Position numbers and translations under genes: made by a program | Part shown: in pieces, positions 32,925-40,903 of the stretch | How positions within the stretch are numbered: position 1 is the stretch's first letter | Layout: the number at the start of each line of letters is the position of its first letter | Assembly: GCF_032051575.1 (NCBI RefSeq) | Contig: NZ_DAMBYD010000001.1 | Location: forward strand, 62,001 to 126,000 | DNA: 64,000 nt | Reading direction: 5' to 3' | From: Aminipila sp032051575 | GTDB taxonomy: Bacteria > Bacillota > Clostridia > Peptostreptococcales > Anaerovoracaceae | Notes under the pieces: generated by a model | What the model was told of the DNA's origin: nothing | The model's input: the letters and a program-made list of their open reading frames with translations, nothing else | Database searches by the model: none

Positions 32925-33779
32925 ATGAAAAGAAGAATAGGTGCAATAGTTGCACTGACACTATTAATGGTAATGATGACAACATCTCTTTGTTTTGCAG
33001 GAACCTTGGAGCTTGAAGACTCTTATCCCAGAAATGGTGACAAAGGAATGCAGGTTGAAAATTCAGGTGTAAAGCTGTATTTCAACCAGAATATGATTAA
33101 TAAAAACAACGAAGCGGCAAATTTGAAATGCGTTAAGCTTACTGATTCAAAAGGTAAAAAACTACCACTTAGAATTCTATATAGTCCTAAAGAAAAGGGA
33201 TTAGTTTTAGTACTTGTTGACAAACAAACACTCCTTTCTGACAGCTCATACAAGCTTTCAGTTTCTGGGGATATAATGGCGGCTTCAGGAGAGACCCTTG
33301 GAGAGGATGTACACATCAAATTTAATACAGTGGATACTAGTTCTTCGATGAAGGCAAATATGATTATGATGGGTATCATGATGGTAGGCGTGATCTGGGT
33401 GTCAAGCAGGTCTGCAAAAAGAAAAGAAGAAAAAGATAAAGAAGAAGCAGCTGCAGATGACAAGGTTAATCCATATAAGATTGCAAAAGAAACGGGCAAA
33501 TCCGTAGAAGAGGTTGTTGCTAAAGACCAGAAAGAAAAGGAAAAGCAACGCAGAAAGATGGAGAAAAAACTTGCAAGGGAAGCTAAGGGCGATGATTATT
33601 ATGATGATGACGACGATGAAGCTTTTAATGATAATAAGCGCGTAAAAGGCGCTAGACCAATTTCAGCAGGTGGAAGTAGTTATATTACTGGCAGAAAGGC
33701 TGCTGCAGAAGAAGCAGCCAGAAGAAAAGCTCAGGCAGGAACTACAAAACCAAAGAACAAGGGAAAGAAAAAGAATTAA
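32925..33779 (+). CDS. Exported Ig-like (Big_5) protein with membrane anchor and charged tail
   Basis: The 284-residue product begins with a signal peptide (IGAIVALTLLMVMMTTSLCFAG, about 4-25). Residues 26-130 form an Ig-like Big_5/SbsA_Ig domain (SYPRNGDKGMQVENSGVKLYF, FNQNM, SSYKLSVSGDIMAASGE), then one membrane helix (MKANMIMMGIMMVGVIWVSS, about 140-160) and a very charged cytoplasmic tail with a KKEEKDKEE run and a YYDDDDDEAF acidic patch. It is likely a spore- or wall-associated protein with a domain on each side of the membrane. GGAGG lies before ATG 32925. Confidence 0.75.
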   Translation: MKRRIGAIVALTLLMVMMTTSLCFAGTLELEDSYPRNGDKGMQVENSGVKLYFNQNMINKNNEAANLKCVKLTDSKGKKLPLRILYSPKEKGLVLVLVDKQTLLSDSSYKLSVSGDIMAASGETLGEDVHIKFNTVDTSSSMKANMIMMGIMMVGVIWVSSRSAKRKEEKDKEEAAADDKVNPYKIAKETGKSVEEVVAKDQKEKEKQRRKMEKKLAREAKGDDYYDDDDDEAFNDNKRVKGARPISAGGSSYITGRKAAAEEAARRKAQAGTTKPKNKGKKKN

Positions 33780-33792
33780 GGATCACATATTT

Positions 33793-33832
33793 ACAGCTCA
33801 CTTTATGAAGCACTATAAAGTGAGCTGTTTTA
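33793..33832 (+). terminator. Terminator before ispE
   Basis: ACAGCTCACTTTAT and ATAAAGTGAGCTGT form a 14-bp stem followed by TTTTAC. Confidence 0.85.
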
Positions 33833-33861
33833 CTAATTCTAACCCTAGAAAGGAAATGCTA

Positions 33862-34830
33862 ATGAACGAAATATCCATAAAGTCTTATGCTAAAATCAAT
33901 TTATCGTTAGATGTGCTGGGCATTCTTCCAAATGGATATCATCAGGTGGAGATGGTTATGCAGCAGTTGGAATTGCACGATCTAGTAACTGTTAAATGGA
34001 CGGAAATTGAAGCACCAATGGCCTGCCAGATTAGTTTAACTGCCAACCGAAAAGATTTACCCTTAAATCATGAAAATATTGCGTATAAAGCAGCTGAAAT
34101 GATGATGGAATGTTTGCATAAACAGGGCAAAGTTGAAATACATATAGAGAAAAATATACCTGTTGCAGCGGGACTAGCAGGTGGAAGTGGAAATGGTGCG
34201 GCTGTGATTCATGCCCTAAACAACCTCTGGAATTCAGGGCTGTCAGTAAAAGAACTTTGCTGCATAGGGGTTACGCTAGGAGCAGATGTACCATTTTGTA
34301 TAATGGGTCAAGCTAAGGGAAATGTACAGCTTGGTGCATATATGAACAATGATGCGTTAGCCTGCACTTGTGCTCTGGCTGAGGGGATAGGAGAGCAGCT
34401 TACGCCAGTTACACCTCTTTCTTGTGATGTATTATTAAGTAAGCCATCCATAGGAGTTTCAACCGCAGACGTTTATAAGGGAATCGATGCAGAACTTGGA
34501 CTAGAAAAAACAGATAATGAAGAACAAACAGCAATTATAAAACATCATATAGATACAAAAGAACTTATAAATGGGTTAAATGCCAGAAATTACGGTAAAG
34601 TCATCAACAATATGGCAAATATACTTGAATTATTCAGTGTAAAGAGGTATCCTATAATTGTGTATACAAAAGACAAGATTACTCAGCAGGGTAGAGCTGC
34701 AAAAGTTCTTATGAGTGGAAGTGGTCCTACCGTATTTGCTATATACTTTGAAAAATCAAAACTAGAGGAAGACTATAAGCTTTTAAGTGGAATCAATAAG
34801 GAGACTTATGCTACAAAGACATTAGTATGA
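33862..34830 (+). CDS. ispE: 4-diphosphocytidyl-2-C-methyl-D-erythritol kinase
   Basis: IspE (322 residues) phosphorylates CDP-methylerythritol in the MEP pathway for isoprenoids. GHMP-kinase signatures are visible: SYAKINLSLDVLG at about 6-18, NIPVAAGLAGGSGNGAAVIH at about 98-117 (the ATP loop), and KVLMSGSGPTVFAIYF near 283-298. I placed the start at ATG 33862 with AAAGGA at 33849-33854 seven bases upstream; the long upstream frame (from 33670) lies inside the previous gene. A GntR regulator follows 22 bases later, an arrangement often seen in Clostridia. Confidence 0.95.
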   Translation: MNEISIKSYAKINLSLDVLGILPNGYHQVEMVMQQLELHDLVTVKWTEIEAPMACQISLTANRKDLPLNHENIAYKAAEMMMECLHKQGKVEIHIEKNIPVAAGLAGGSGNGAAVIHALNNLWNSGLSVKELCCIGVTLGADVPFCIMGQAKGNVQLGAYMNNDALACTCALAEGIGEQLTPVTPLSCDVLLSKPSIGVSTADVYKGIDAELGLEKTDNEEQTAIIKHHIDTKELINGLNARNYGKVINNMANILELFSVKRYPIIVYTKDKITQQGRAAKVLMSGSGPTVFAIYFEKSKLEEDYKLLSGINKETYATKTLV

Positions 34831-34852
34831 AATAATAAAGATGAGGTGAAAG

Positions 34853-35509
34853 ATGTTAAATTTTGATATTCAAAATCATAGACCACTTAGAGAGATTGTT
34901 TATGAGGAACTAAAGCTACAGATTCTGACGGGGAAAATTGTCCCTGGTACAAGAATGATGGAAGTGGAGCTTGCAGAGGATATGGGTGTAAGTCGTACTC
35001 CTATTAGGGAAGCAATTAGAAAGCTGGAAAAAGAAGGACTCGTAATTATTGAGCCTCGTAGAGGAGCGTACGCATCTCAGATTTCTACAGATGATATGAT
35101 TGAGATACTTGAAGTGCGTCAAAATATGGAGGGCCTTGCAGCATATATAGCGGCTTCACGTATGAAACCAGAACAGCTGAAACAAATTGAAGACGCAGAA
35201 GAAGCTTACAACGATGCTGTTGAAAAAGGCAATACAACTGATATGATATATTATGATTCAAAATTTCATAAATTAATTGTAGAAGCCAGTAACAACAAAA
35301 CTTTGCTTCAACTTATTGAGCCATTACAGGAAATGGCATTGAGATTTAGATATTTGTATTATGATGACTTTAAAAGAGCTGAAAATATGCCTCATGAGCA
35401 TCAGATTATTATAGATGCCATCGCTAAAGGCGATTCAGAAGCAGCAAAAGAAGCTGCAGACACACATATTAGAAAATTAAAAGAGCTTGTTATAACAGAA
35501 GGCGTATAG
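34853..35509 (+). CDS. GntR-family regulator (FCD type)
   Basis: The 218-residue protein has an N-terminal GntR winged helix (LREIVYEELKLQILTGKIVPG, MGVSRTPIREAIRKLEKEGL, RGAYASQIS; about 10-80) and a C-terminal all-helical FCD ligand domain (about 85-215, with conserved metal-site residues FHKLIVEAS, HEHQIII and DTHIRKL). FCD regulators sense small carboxylates or sugar acids. It follows ispE closely and may be co-transcribed; the ligand is unknown. GAGGTGA at 34842-34848 precedes ATG 34853. Confidence 0.9.
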   Translation: MLNFDIQNHRPLREIVYEELKLQILTGKIVPGTRMMEVELAEDMGVSRTPIREAIRKLEKEGLVIIEPRRGAYASQISTDDMIEILEVRQNMEGLAAYIAASRMKPEQLKQIEDAEEAYNDAVEKGNTTDMIYYDSKFHKLIVEASNNKTLLQLIEPLQEMALRFRYLYYDDFKRAENMPHEHQIIIDAIAKGDSEAAKEAADTHIRKLKELVITEGV

Positions 35510-35521
35510 GTACGTAAACAT

Positions 35522-35580
35522 AAAAAAGACCCCTTTCCTAAGAAAAATTGAATTTCTTGAGAAAGAGGGTCTTTTCTTTT
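35522..35580. terminator. Bidirectional terminator after the GntR gene
   Basis: AAAAGACCC...GGGTCTTTT with an additional inner AAGAAA-TTTCTT pairing. The outer arms end in T-rich and A-rich runs, so it may also end the convergent cheC transcript. Confidence 0.8.
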
Positions 35581-35599
35581 ATGATTTATTGGTTATAAA

Positions 35600-36184
35600 C
35601 TATGTAATAGGATGCATCTTTCGCATCTCATCTAATATAGCCTGATAAATATCGCTGCTCATAACAGTTATGAAATTAGTTGTTAAAAAATCTTCTACAT
35701 CCAAAGTGAAAGTTACTGTCATAACCGTATCATACTGTCCGTACATAAAATCTTTATAAGAGTTTGTATCTTGAACTTCACCTAACTTTGGTGTTGATAT
35801 ATCGATCTCTTTATTAAGAAATCCAGCTATAGCTGTTGAGGAAGAACCCATCATCTGATTCATTAACTCACAAATAGCACTTTGTGATATCTCATCTATT
35901 TCAGTAATTTCCATGTAAGTCATTTGGCTGACCATTTTTAAAATATCTTCTCTTTTTAGAAGCAAGGAGTTTGTACCTCTTAGTCCTTTGGTGTAGTCCA
36001 CACTTATGCCGAAAGCAGGCTCTAAGTAGGTTATATCCAGGTCTTTAGGTGTTACTATGTCTACTTTAGGTACAGAAATGTTTACTGTCTTGCTAAGTAT
36101 AGTAGATAATGCAGTAGCAGAAGAGCCGATACCAATATTAAAAAGTTCGCCAATCGCATCTATTTCTTTTTTTGTTACATCCAT
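35600..36184 (-). CDS. cheC: CheC-like CheY-P phosphatase
   Basis: The 194-residue protein has the two symmetrical CheC helices: DAIGELFNIGIGSS (Asp9, Glu13, Asn16) and SAICELMNQMMGSS (Ser102, Glu106, Asn109), the [D/S]xxxExxN active-site pairs that hydrolyse CheY-phosphate. Both sites look intact, so it should be active, unlike single-site CheX forms. No other chemotaxis gene is near, so it is an orphan, perhaps acting on another response regulator. No start-near AGGAGG is perfect; AAGGAG lies at about 36195. Confidence 0.85.
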   Translation of the reverse strand: MDVTKKEIDAIGELFNIGIGSSATALSTILSKTVNISVPKVDIVTPKDLDITYLEPAFGISVDYTKGLRGTNSLLLKREDILKMVSQMTYMEITEIDEISQSAICELMNQMMGSSSTAIAGFLNKEIDISTPKLGEVQDTNSYKDFMYGQYDTVMTVTFTLDVEDFLTTNFITVMSSDIYQAILDEMRKMHPIT

Positions 36185-36408
36185 GTCGCATTACTCCTTG
36201 CATAATAAATTATAAAAATTAACTTTTTTTAAGGTTACCACAAAATGTGAAATTATTCAATTCTTTTCATTGCTATTATATTTATATTAAACAAGTAGTA
36301 ATACAAACAAAGGGGACGGAATAAAATGTATTGTGTTTAATGTATGCAATGCGGACAATGCCGCAGTATAAAAGTTTAAAAAATCTAACGTATAAGGGGG
36401 ATAATATC

Positions 36409-38538
36409 ATGACCTATGATAAGGATATACCTGATTTTGCACTTCAACCAGCGAGAGATACAGATGAGGCGGATGTGTTTGACCCGTCGCCCTATGATCG
36501 ATTATTGAACTTGCATAGACAGGAGCAGGCTGAAGAGGTTGATCCACATTTAGCAAATCATTCTGTTCGGGATTATGTTTTTCCTGAATTTGCGGAACCA
36601 GTCTTTGAAGAGAATACAGAATTACTTGAACCACAAGCAGATACAGTAGTGGAAACGGAATCAGAAGTTTTTGCAGAAATTAAATCAGAAGAAGCCGCAG
36701 AAATGGAAGCAGAAGTAATCACAGAGCCAGAGTTTGTACAGGAAGTAATAACTGAACCGCAATTAATACCACAACAGGAACCAGAGCCTGAGCTAATTGA
36801 AGTAATTAGTGAACCTGATTATGTACTAGAAGTTGAAGCAGAACCTGAAACGATTGAAAGGGCAAAGCCTGTTATGGCGTCACCTGCACCTGCAGCACCC
36901 AATAGTGAGGCGGCAGTGCTTATACCAGTGGCAGGAAGTCTTATTACAAACGAATTAAAAATGACAGATATTCGTGAAAAACCTGAGACAAGAGTGTATA
37001 TAGAAGAAGATATATTAGTACCAGACACAAAAGAAGATTTGGCATCAATTTTATCTATGACAGGAAAAGTAAGCCTGTCTGATTCAGAAATTCGTATCGG
37101 ACAACTGAGTCAAGATTCAGTAAAGATTACAGGAGAAATCGAATTACATACTTTATATATCCCTGAAAATTATACTGGGGAGCATCATATTATAAATATA
37201 CAGTCTAGAATTCCATTTAAAACGGAGAGCAATGTATCGGCAGAATCCCTTTCAAGATTAGTTATCAAGCCATATATTGAAAGCATTGACTATACAGTTA
37301 TAAACGAAAGAAAATTTAGAGCAAAGTTAACAGTCAGGTTAACGATGCGGGAATATGCAAATGTTGAAATGCAAGTATTTCAGGGGATTAAGGGCGAAAA
37401 ACTACAGCTTTTAAAAGAAAAAATACAAATGACCCATGTATCAGAAAGAAAAACCGATATAATGGATATAAATGAAACGCTGGCTATAAAAGATACACAA
37501 CCAAAACCAGAACGTATCTTAAAATATGATGTAGATATAGTAGAAAATCATAAACAAATCACGGAGGATAAAGCCGTAGTAAATGCAACTATATATTGTA
37601 ATGTTTTGTATTTGGGAAGTAATAATGAAGTGGAAGCAATGGACCTTTCAGAAAACGAAGAAAAGAAACTTACCCCTCAGTTATTCCAAGGAAAAACGGA
37701 ATTTACTCAATTCATTCCAATTTTAAATCCTGCAGAAGGAAGCAAAATATCGTTTAACTACAATAATCTTACTGTTCATATAAAAGAACCTGATCCGGAG
37801 GAACCTGGAGAAAATGCATTTGCATTGGATGGTAATGTGGAAACTACCATAGAAATTTATAAAAATTTAGAAAGAGAAATTGTAACAGATATTTACCATC
37901 GAACTAAAGATGTCATTTGTGACAAGGTAGAGCTGGAAGCTATGTCTTTAGGTGGCAGTGGCGTCACGGAAGCAGCAGTAAGAGAAATTATAAATGTACC
38001 TGAAAAATATGGAGAAGTAAAGAGAGTTATCTACATATTTGGAAATATAAAGAATAGTAAAAGTTTCTTAGAGCAGAATAAAAACATTGTAGAGGGCACA
38101 GTTGATATTACATTATTGTGTCTTCCTGAAGATGAAAAGAAGACTGCTTTTAGACTAAATAAGGAAGTCAATTTCAGGGGCTCTATGGAAATTCCAATGG
38201 GCAGAGGTGACACAAAAGCAAACAGTGAAATTGCAATAAAAGAACTATGGTTTGACAGAATTAATGCAAAACAGATTGAAGTAAATGCAAATTTATTTAT
38301 TTCTTCATCTGTATATGGGCAGGATAAATATCAGGTCATACAAAATGTTTGTTTTGTTGAGTCAAAAGAAGAACCAGGGACAAAGCCAGGAATGGTGGTT
38401 TATATAACAAAGAGCGACGATACACTTTGGAATATAGCCAAAAAATATAGAACTACAATGGAAATGATAACTGAAATTAATGACCTCGGAGAAGACCAGG
38501 TATTACCACCGGGTATGAAGCTTTTAATCGTTAAATAA
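36409..38538 (+). CDS. sipL: SipL-like spore morphogenesis protein (SPOCS + LysM)
   Basis: The 709-residue product has an acidic low-complexity N-terminus (about 1-190, Glu/Pro-rich), then SPOCS (DUF3794) domains at about 200-330, 360-480 and 500-650, and a C-terminal LysM domain (VVYITKSDDTLWNIAKKYRT, NDLGEDQVLPPGMKLLIV; about 663-709). This is the layout of SipL of Clostridioides difficile, which binds SpoIVA through LysM to attach the coat to the forespore. The acidic extension is longer than in C. difficile. AAGGGGG at 36394-36400 precedes ATG 36409. It lies upstream of spoIIR, so a sporulation cluster is present. In C. difficile sipL is under sigma E in the mother cell. Confidence 0.85.
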   Translation: MTYDKDIPDFALQPARDTDEADVFDPSPYDRLLNLHRQEQAEEVDPHLANHSVRDYVFPEFAEPVFEENTELLEPQADTVVETESEVFAEIKSEEAAEMEAEVITEPEFVQEVITEPQLIPQQEPEPELIEVISEPDYVLEVEAEPETIERAKPVMASPAPAAPNSEAAVLIPVAGSLITNELKMTDIREKPETRVYIEEDILVPDTKEDLASILSMTGKVSLSDSEIRIGQLSQDSVKITGEIELHTLYIPENYTGEHHIINIQSRIPFKTESNVSAESLSRLVIKPYIESIDYTVINERKFRAKLTVRLTMREYANVEMQVFQGIKGEKLQLLKEKIQMTHVSERKTDIMDINETLAIKDTQPKPERILKYDVDIVENHKQITEDKAVVNATIYCNVLYLGSNNEVEAMDLSENEEKKLTPQLFQGKTEFTQFIPILNPAEGSKISFNYNNLTVHIKEPDPEEPGENAFALDGNVETTIEIYKNLEREIVTDIYHRTKDVICDKVELEAMSLGGSGVTEAAVREIINVPEKYGEVKRVIYIFGNIKNSKSFLEQNKNIVEGTVDITLLCLPEDEKKTAFRLNKEVNFRGSMEIPMGRGDTKANSEIAIKELWFDRINAKQIEVNANLFISSSVYGQDKYQVIQNVCFVESKEEPGTKPGMVVYITKSDDTLWNIAKKYRTTMEMITEINDLGEDQVLPPGMKLLIVK

Positions 38539-38551
38539 TCTTGGTGTGAAT

Positions 38552-38611
38552 AAAAAGCCTCTTGTTGGCAATACTTCCAAATAAGGAAGTAAGCATAACA
38601 GGAGGTTTTTT
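38552..38611 (+). promoter_or_regulatory. Hairpin between sipL and spoIIR: terminator and ribosome-site mask
   Basis: Arm 38552-38566 (AAAAAGCCTCTTGTT) pairs over 15 positions with 38597-38611 (AACAGGAGGTTTTTT), with two G-U wobbles only. An inner ACTTCC/GGAAGT stem lies at 38573-38590. The outer stem contains the spoIIR ribosome site GGAGG (38601-38605) and ends in T7, so it can both stop transcription from sipL and block spoIIR translation. Confidence 0.75.
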
Positions 38612-38612
38612 T

Positions 38613-39383
38613 ATGAGATTTGATAAACGGCAAATGCAAGCAATGCTTTTTATTTTAATATGCATGATTTTATATACGGGGTGGTATGCACAAAGTGCTA
38701 ATAAAGATGATCACCATTCTGGGATTATTCGTTTCCACGTGCTGGCAAACAGCAACTCACCGGCAGACCAGGAACTGAAGCTTAAGGTTCGCGATGGAGT
38801 GTTAGAAGCTGTAAATAATAATTTAATTAAAGAAACTATGGAAAAGTATGATTCTGTAGAAGATGTGCCAGCAGAAGTACCAAAGGCTGAAAGTGAAGAA
38901 AGTGAACCTGTAAATGAAACCATGGCAGTAGTAGATAGCATAAACACAGCACAGGTTTCTTTAAATGTAGAGGAATCCAGAGAGTATTTATTATCTCACA
39001 TGGATCAGATCCAGCAAATTGCAGAAAAAATTATTAGAGATAATGGTTATGATTATAAGGTTACTGCCGAATTAGGAGTAAGGTGGATTCCTGAAAAAAG
39101 TTATGGAGATATGACTTTTCCAGCAGGAAATTATGAAGCTTTAAACATTACGATTGGAGCAGGAGAAGGGAACAACTGGTGGTGTGTACTATTTCCTCCT
39201 TTATGTCTAATTGATGGTTCAGATAATCCGAATCAGCTTGAGGCTTTTGATACCACCACCTATGCAGCCATAGGCATGACACAGGATTTATTGAAACTAC
39301 GGAATAGTAACAAGGCGTGTGTTACTACCCAAACTGCCATTAAGCTGAAATTTAAAACTTTAGAATTGTTAGAGAAACAGTAA
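38613..39383 (+). CDS. spoIIR: Stage II sporulation protein R
   Basis: SpoIIR (256 residues) is made in the forespore under sigma F and crosses into the intermembrane space, where it triggers SpoIIGA to process pro-sigma E. The N-terminal helix (MQAMLFILICMILYTGWYAQ, about 8-27) serves for export. The signature IRFHVLANSNSPADQELKLKVRD is at about 38-60, and NWWCVLFPPLCLID at about 195-208 is the most conserved core. ATG 38613 directly follows the T-run of the hairpin, with GGAGG at 38601-38605. An insertion of acidic residues (about 85-110) is longer than usual. Confidence 0.93.
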   Translation: MRFDKRQMQAMLFILICMILYTGWYAQSANKDDHHSGIIRFHVLANSNSPADQELKLKVRDGVLEAVNNNLIKETMEKYDSVEDVPAEVPKAESEESEPVNETMAVVDSINTAQVSLNVEESREYLLSHMDQIQQIAEKIIRDNGYDYKVTAELGVRWIPEKSYGDMTFPAGNYEALNITIGAGEGNNWWCVLFPPLCLIDGSDNPNQLEAFDTTTYAAIGMTQDLLKLRNSNKACVTTQTAIKLKFKTLELLEKQ

Positions 39384-39424
39384 AAAACAGGGTTTGCTTT
39401 ATTACAGCAAACCCTGTTTTTTAT
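39382..39424. terminator. Bidirectional terminator between spoIIR and htrA
   Basis: AAAAAACAGGGTTTGCT and AGCAAACCCTGTTTTTT form a 17-bp stem; both flanks are A/T runs. Confidence 0.93.
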
Positions 39425-39446
39425 GTGGCAAAGCCACATTTATTAT

Positions 39447-40712
39447 TTAACTGCTGGTTTTTTCACAAAGCGTTAGTGTCAATTTTTTCATATCATCGTT
39501 ACGAATTACAGTGACTATAACTTTGTCCCCAACTTTATATCCATTAAAGGCACTTGTCAAATCAGATGCCGATTCTATTTTCTTATCGCCTACATAATAG
39601 ATCATATCGCCGCTCTGAAAACCTGCATTTTTTGCAAGTTCACTATCAACAGTTTTCACATAGATCCCTAGACTTCTAACACTATAGAAAATTGCATTTT
39701 TCATATCGGTTAAATCAACAAAGGTAATACCGGTGTCTACTCTTCCTTTAACATAACCATAATCAGCTAATTGCTGTGCAATTTTCTTTACCTGGTTTAC
39801 TGGAATAGCGAAACCTAAACCTTCAACGTCTGAACCAGAGGATTTCGCAACAATAATACCTACTAATTCGCCATTTTGGTTAAACATTCCTCCTCCAGAA
39901 TTACCTGGATTAATAGAGGCATCTGTTTGAAGTAATGTCATGCTTTTACCATCAATCGTAATGGAACGGTCAAGGGCACTTACGATACCGGCAGTAACTG
40001 TTCCACCTAGACTCCCTAAGGGGTTACCAATTACAACGGATAAATCTCCTACCTCTAAAGCGCTGCTGTCTCCATAAACAACTGGAGTAAGGCCACTGGC
40101 ATCAATTTTTAACACGGCTAAATCGGATTCATCATCTCGTCCAACAAGAGTTGCTTTGTAAGACTTATTATTTTTTAAAGTTACTGTAATTTTATTAGAA
40201 TTTTCAATAACATGGTTATTCGTTACAATATAACCGTCAGAAGAAATGACCACGCCACTTCCTGCACCTTCTGTAACATATTGCTGCATCCAGGAGTCAG
40301 TAACCATTGCTTCAGTTTTAATTTCTACTACTGAATTGGCATTCAATGCAGCAATTTCTTTTATGGTTAAGTCGCTTTCAGTAGCCAGTTCCAAAGTAGT
40401 TCCTGTATTGGCTATATTTAATTTACTAGTTGTAGCAGATCGTTTACCAAAGCTGTCACTGCCATCAGACAAGTGGTTGGCAAGCATTGCACCGCCAAAT
40501 CCAAAAACTGTCGATGTAAGAAGACATAAAACAACAAGAAGAGCTATACCCATCTTAGACAGCCTAAAGTTAAACCTGTGTTTATGCTTTGAGCCGTGAC
40601 TTGTACCGGAATGTTCTGTTGGTGACGTATCTTCCACTATTACAAAATTTACATCCTGTATTGGCTCATTATTATTATTCTCCCCTGAATAATAACTTTT
40701 AAAATTATCCAT
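39447..40712 (-). CDS. htrA: HtrA/DegP-like serine protease
   Basis: The 421-residue protein is a membrane-anchored S1C protease. A cytoplasmic N-terminus of about 52 residues leads to a helix (MGIALLVVLCLLTSTVFGFG, about 54-73), then a trypsin-like domain with the triad His167 (TNNHVIENS), Asp197 (ESDLAVLK) and Ser272 (PGNSGGG), and one PDZ domain (about 325-415, with GFQSGDMIYYVGDKKI). HtrA degrades misfolded envelope proteins. GGAGGGG lies before ATG 40712. It is transcribed against spoIIR, sharing its terminator, and is divergent from the phosphosugar mutase gene. Confidence 0.95.
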   Translation of the reverse strand: MDNFKSYYSGENNNNEPIQDVNFVIVEDTSPTEHSGTSHGSKHKHRFNFRLSKMGIALLVVLCLLTSTVFGFGGAMLANHLSDGSDSFGKRSATTSKLNIANTGTTLELATESDLTIKEIAALNANSVVEIKTEAMVTDSWMQQYVTEGAGSGVVISSDGYIVTNNHVIENSNKITVTLKNNKSYKATLVGRDDESDLAVLKIDASGLTPVVYGDSSALEVGDLSVVIGNPLGSLGGTVTAGIVSALDRSITIDGKSMTLLQTDASINPGNSGGGMFNQNGELVGIIVAKSSGSDVEGLGFAIPVNQVKKIAQQLADYGYVKGRVDTGITFVDLTDMKNAIFYSVRSLGIYVKTVDSELAKNAGFQSGDMIYYVGDKKIESASDLTSAFNGYKVGDKVIVTVIRNDDMKKLTLTLCEKTSS

Positions 40713-40903
40713 ACTACAAATCCCCTCCTAATATTTTTATTTTATTGAACCTTAAATGTACAATAACAAAATGTATATTCATATATTAACTCTCAAATGT
40801 GATTTTTTTGTGAAAAAAATATGTTTATGTGGTAAAATATATTGTTAATAATGTAGAATAACATAAAGGTGAACCTCTACGGACTTAAACGGGAGATTAT
40901 AAA

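Noticed and set aside
33670..33861. Long upstream extension of ispE
   Set aside because: It overlaps the Ig-like gene in another frame and crosses its terminator; IspE homologues begin at about 33862.
36331..36408. Upstream extension of the sipL-like frame
   Set aside because: AAGGGGG at 36394-36400 sits right before ATG 36409, and homologue-like sequence begins after it.
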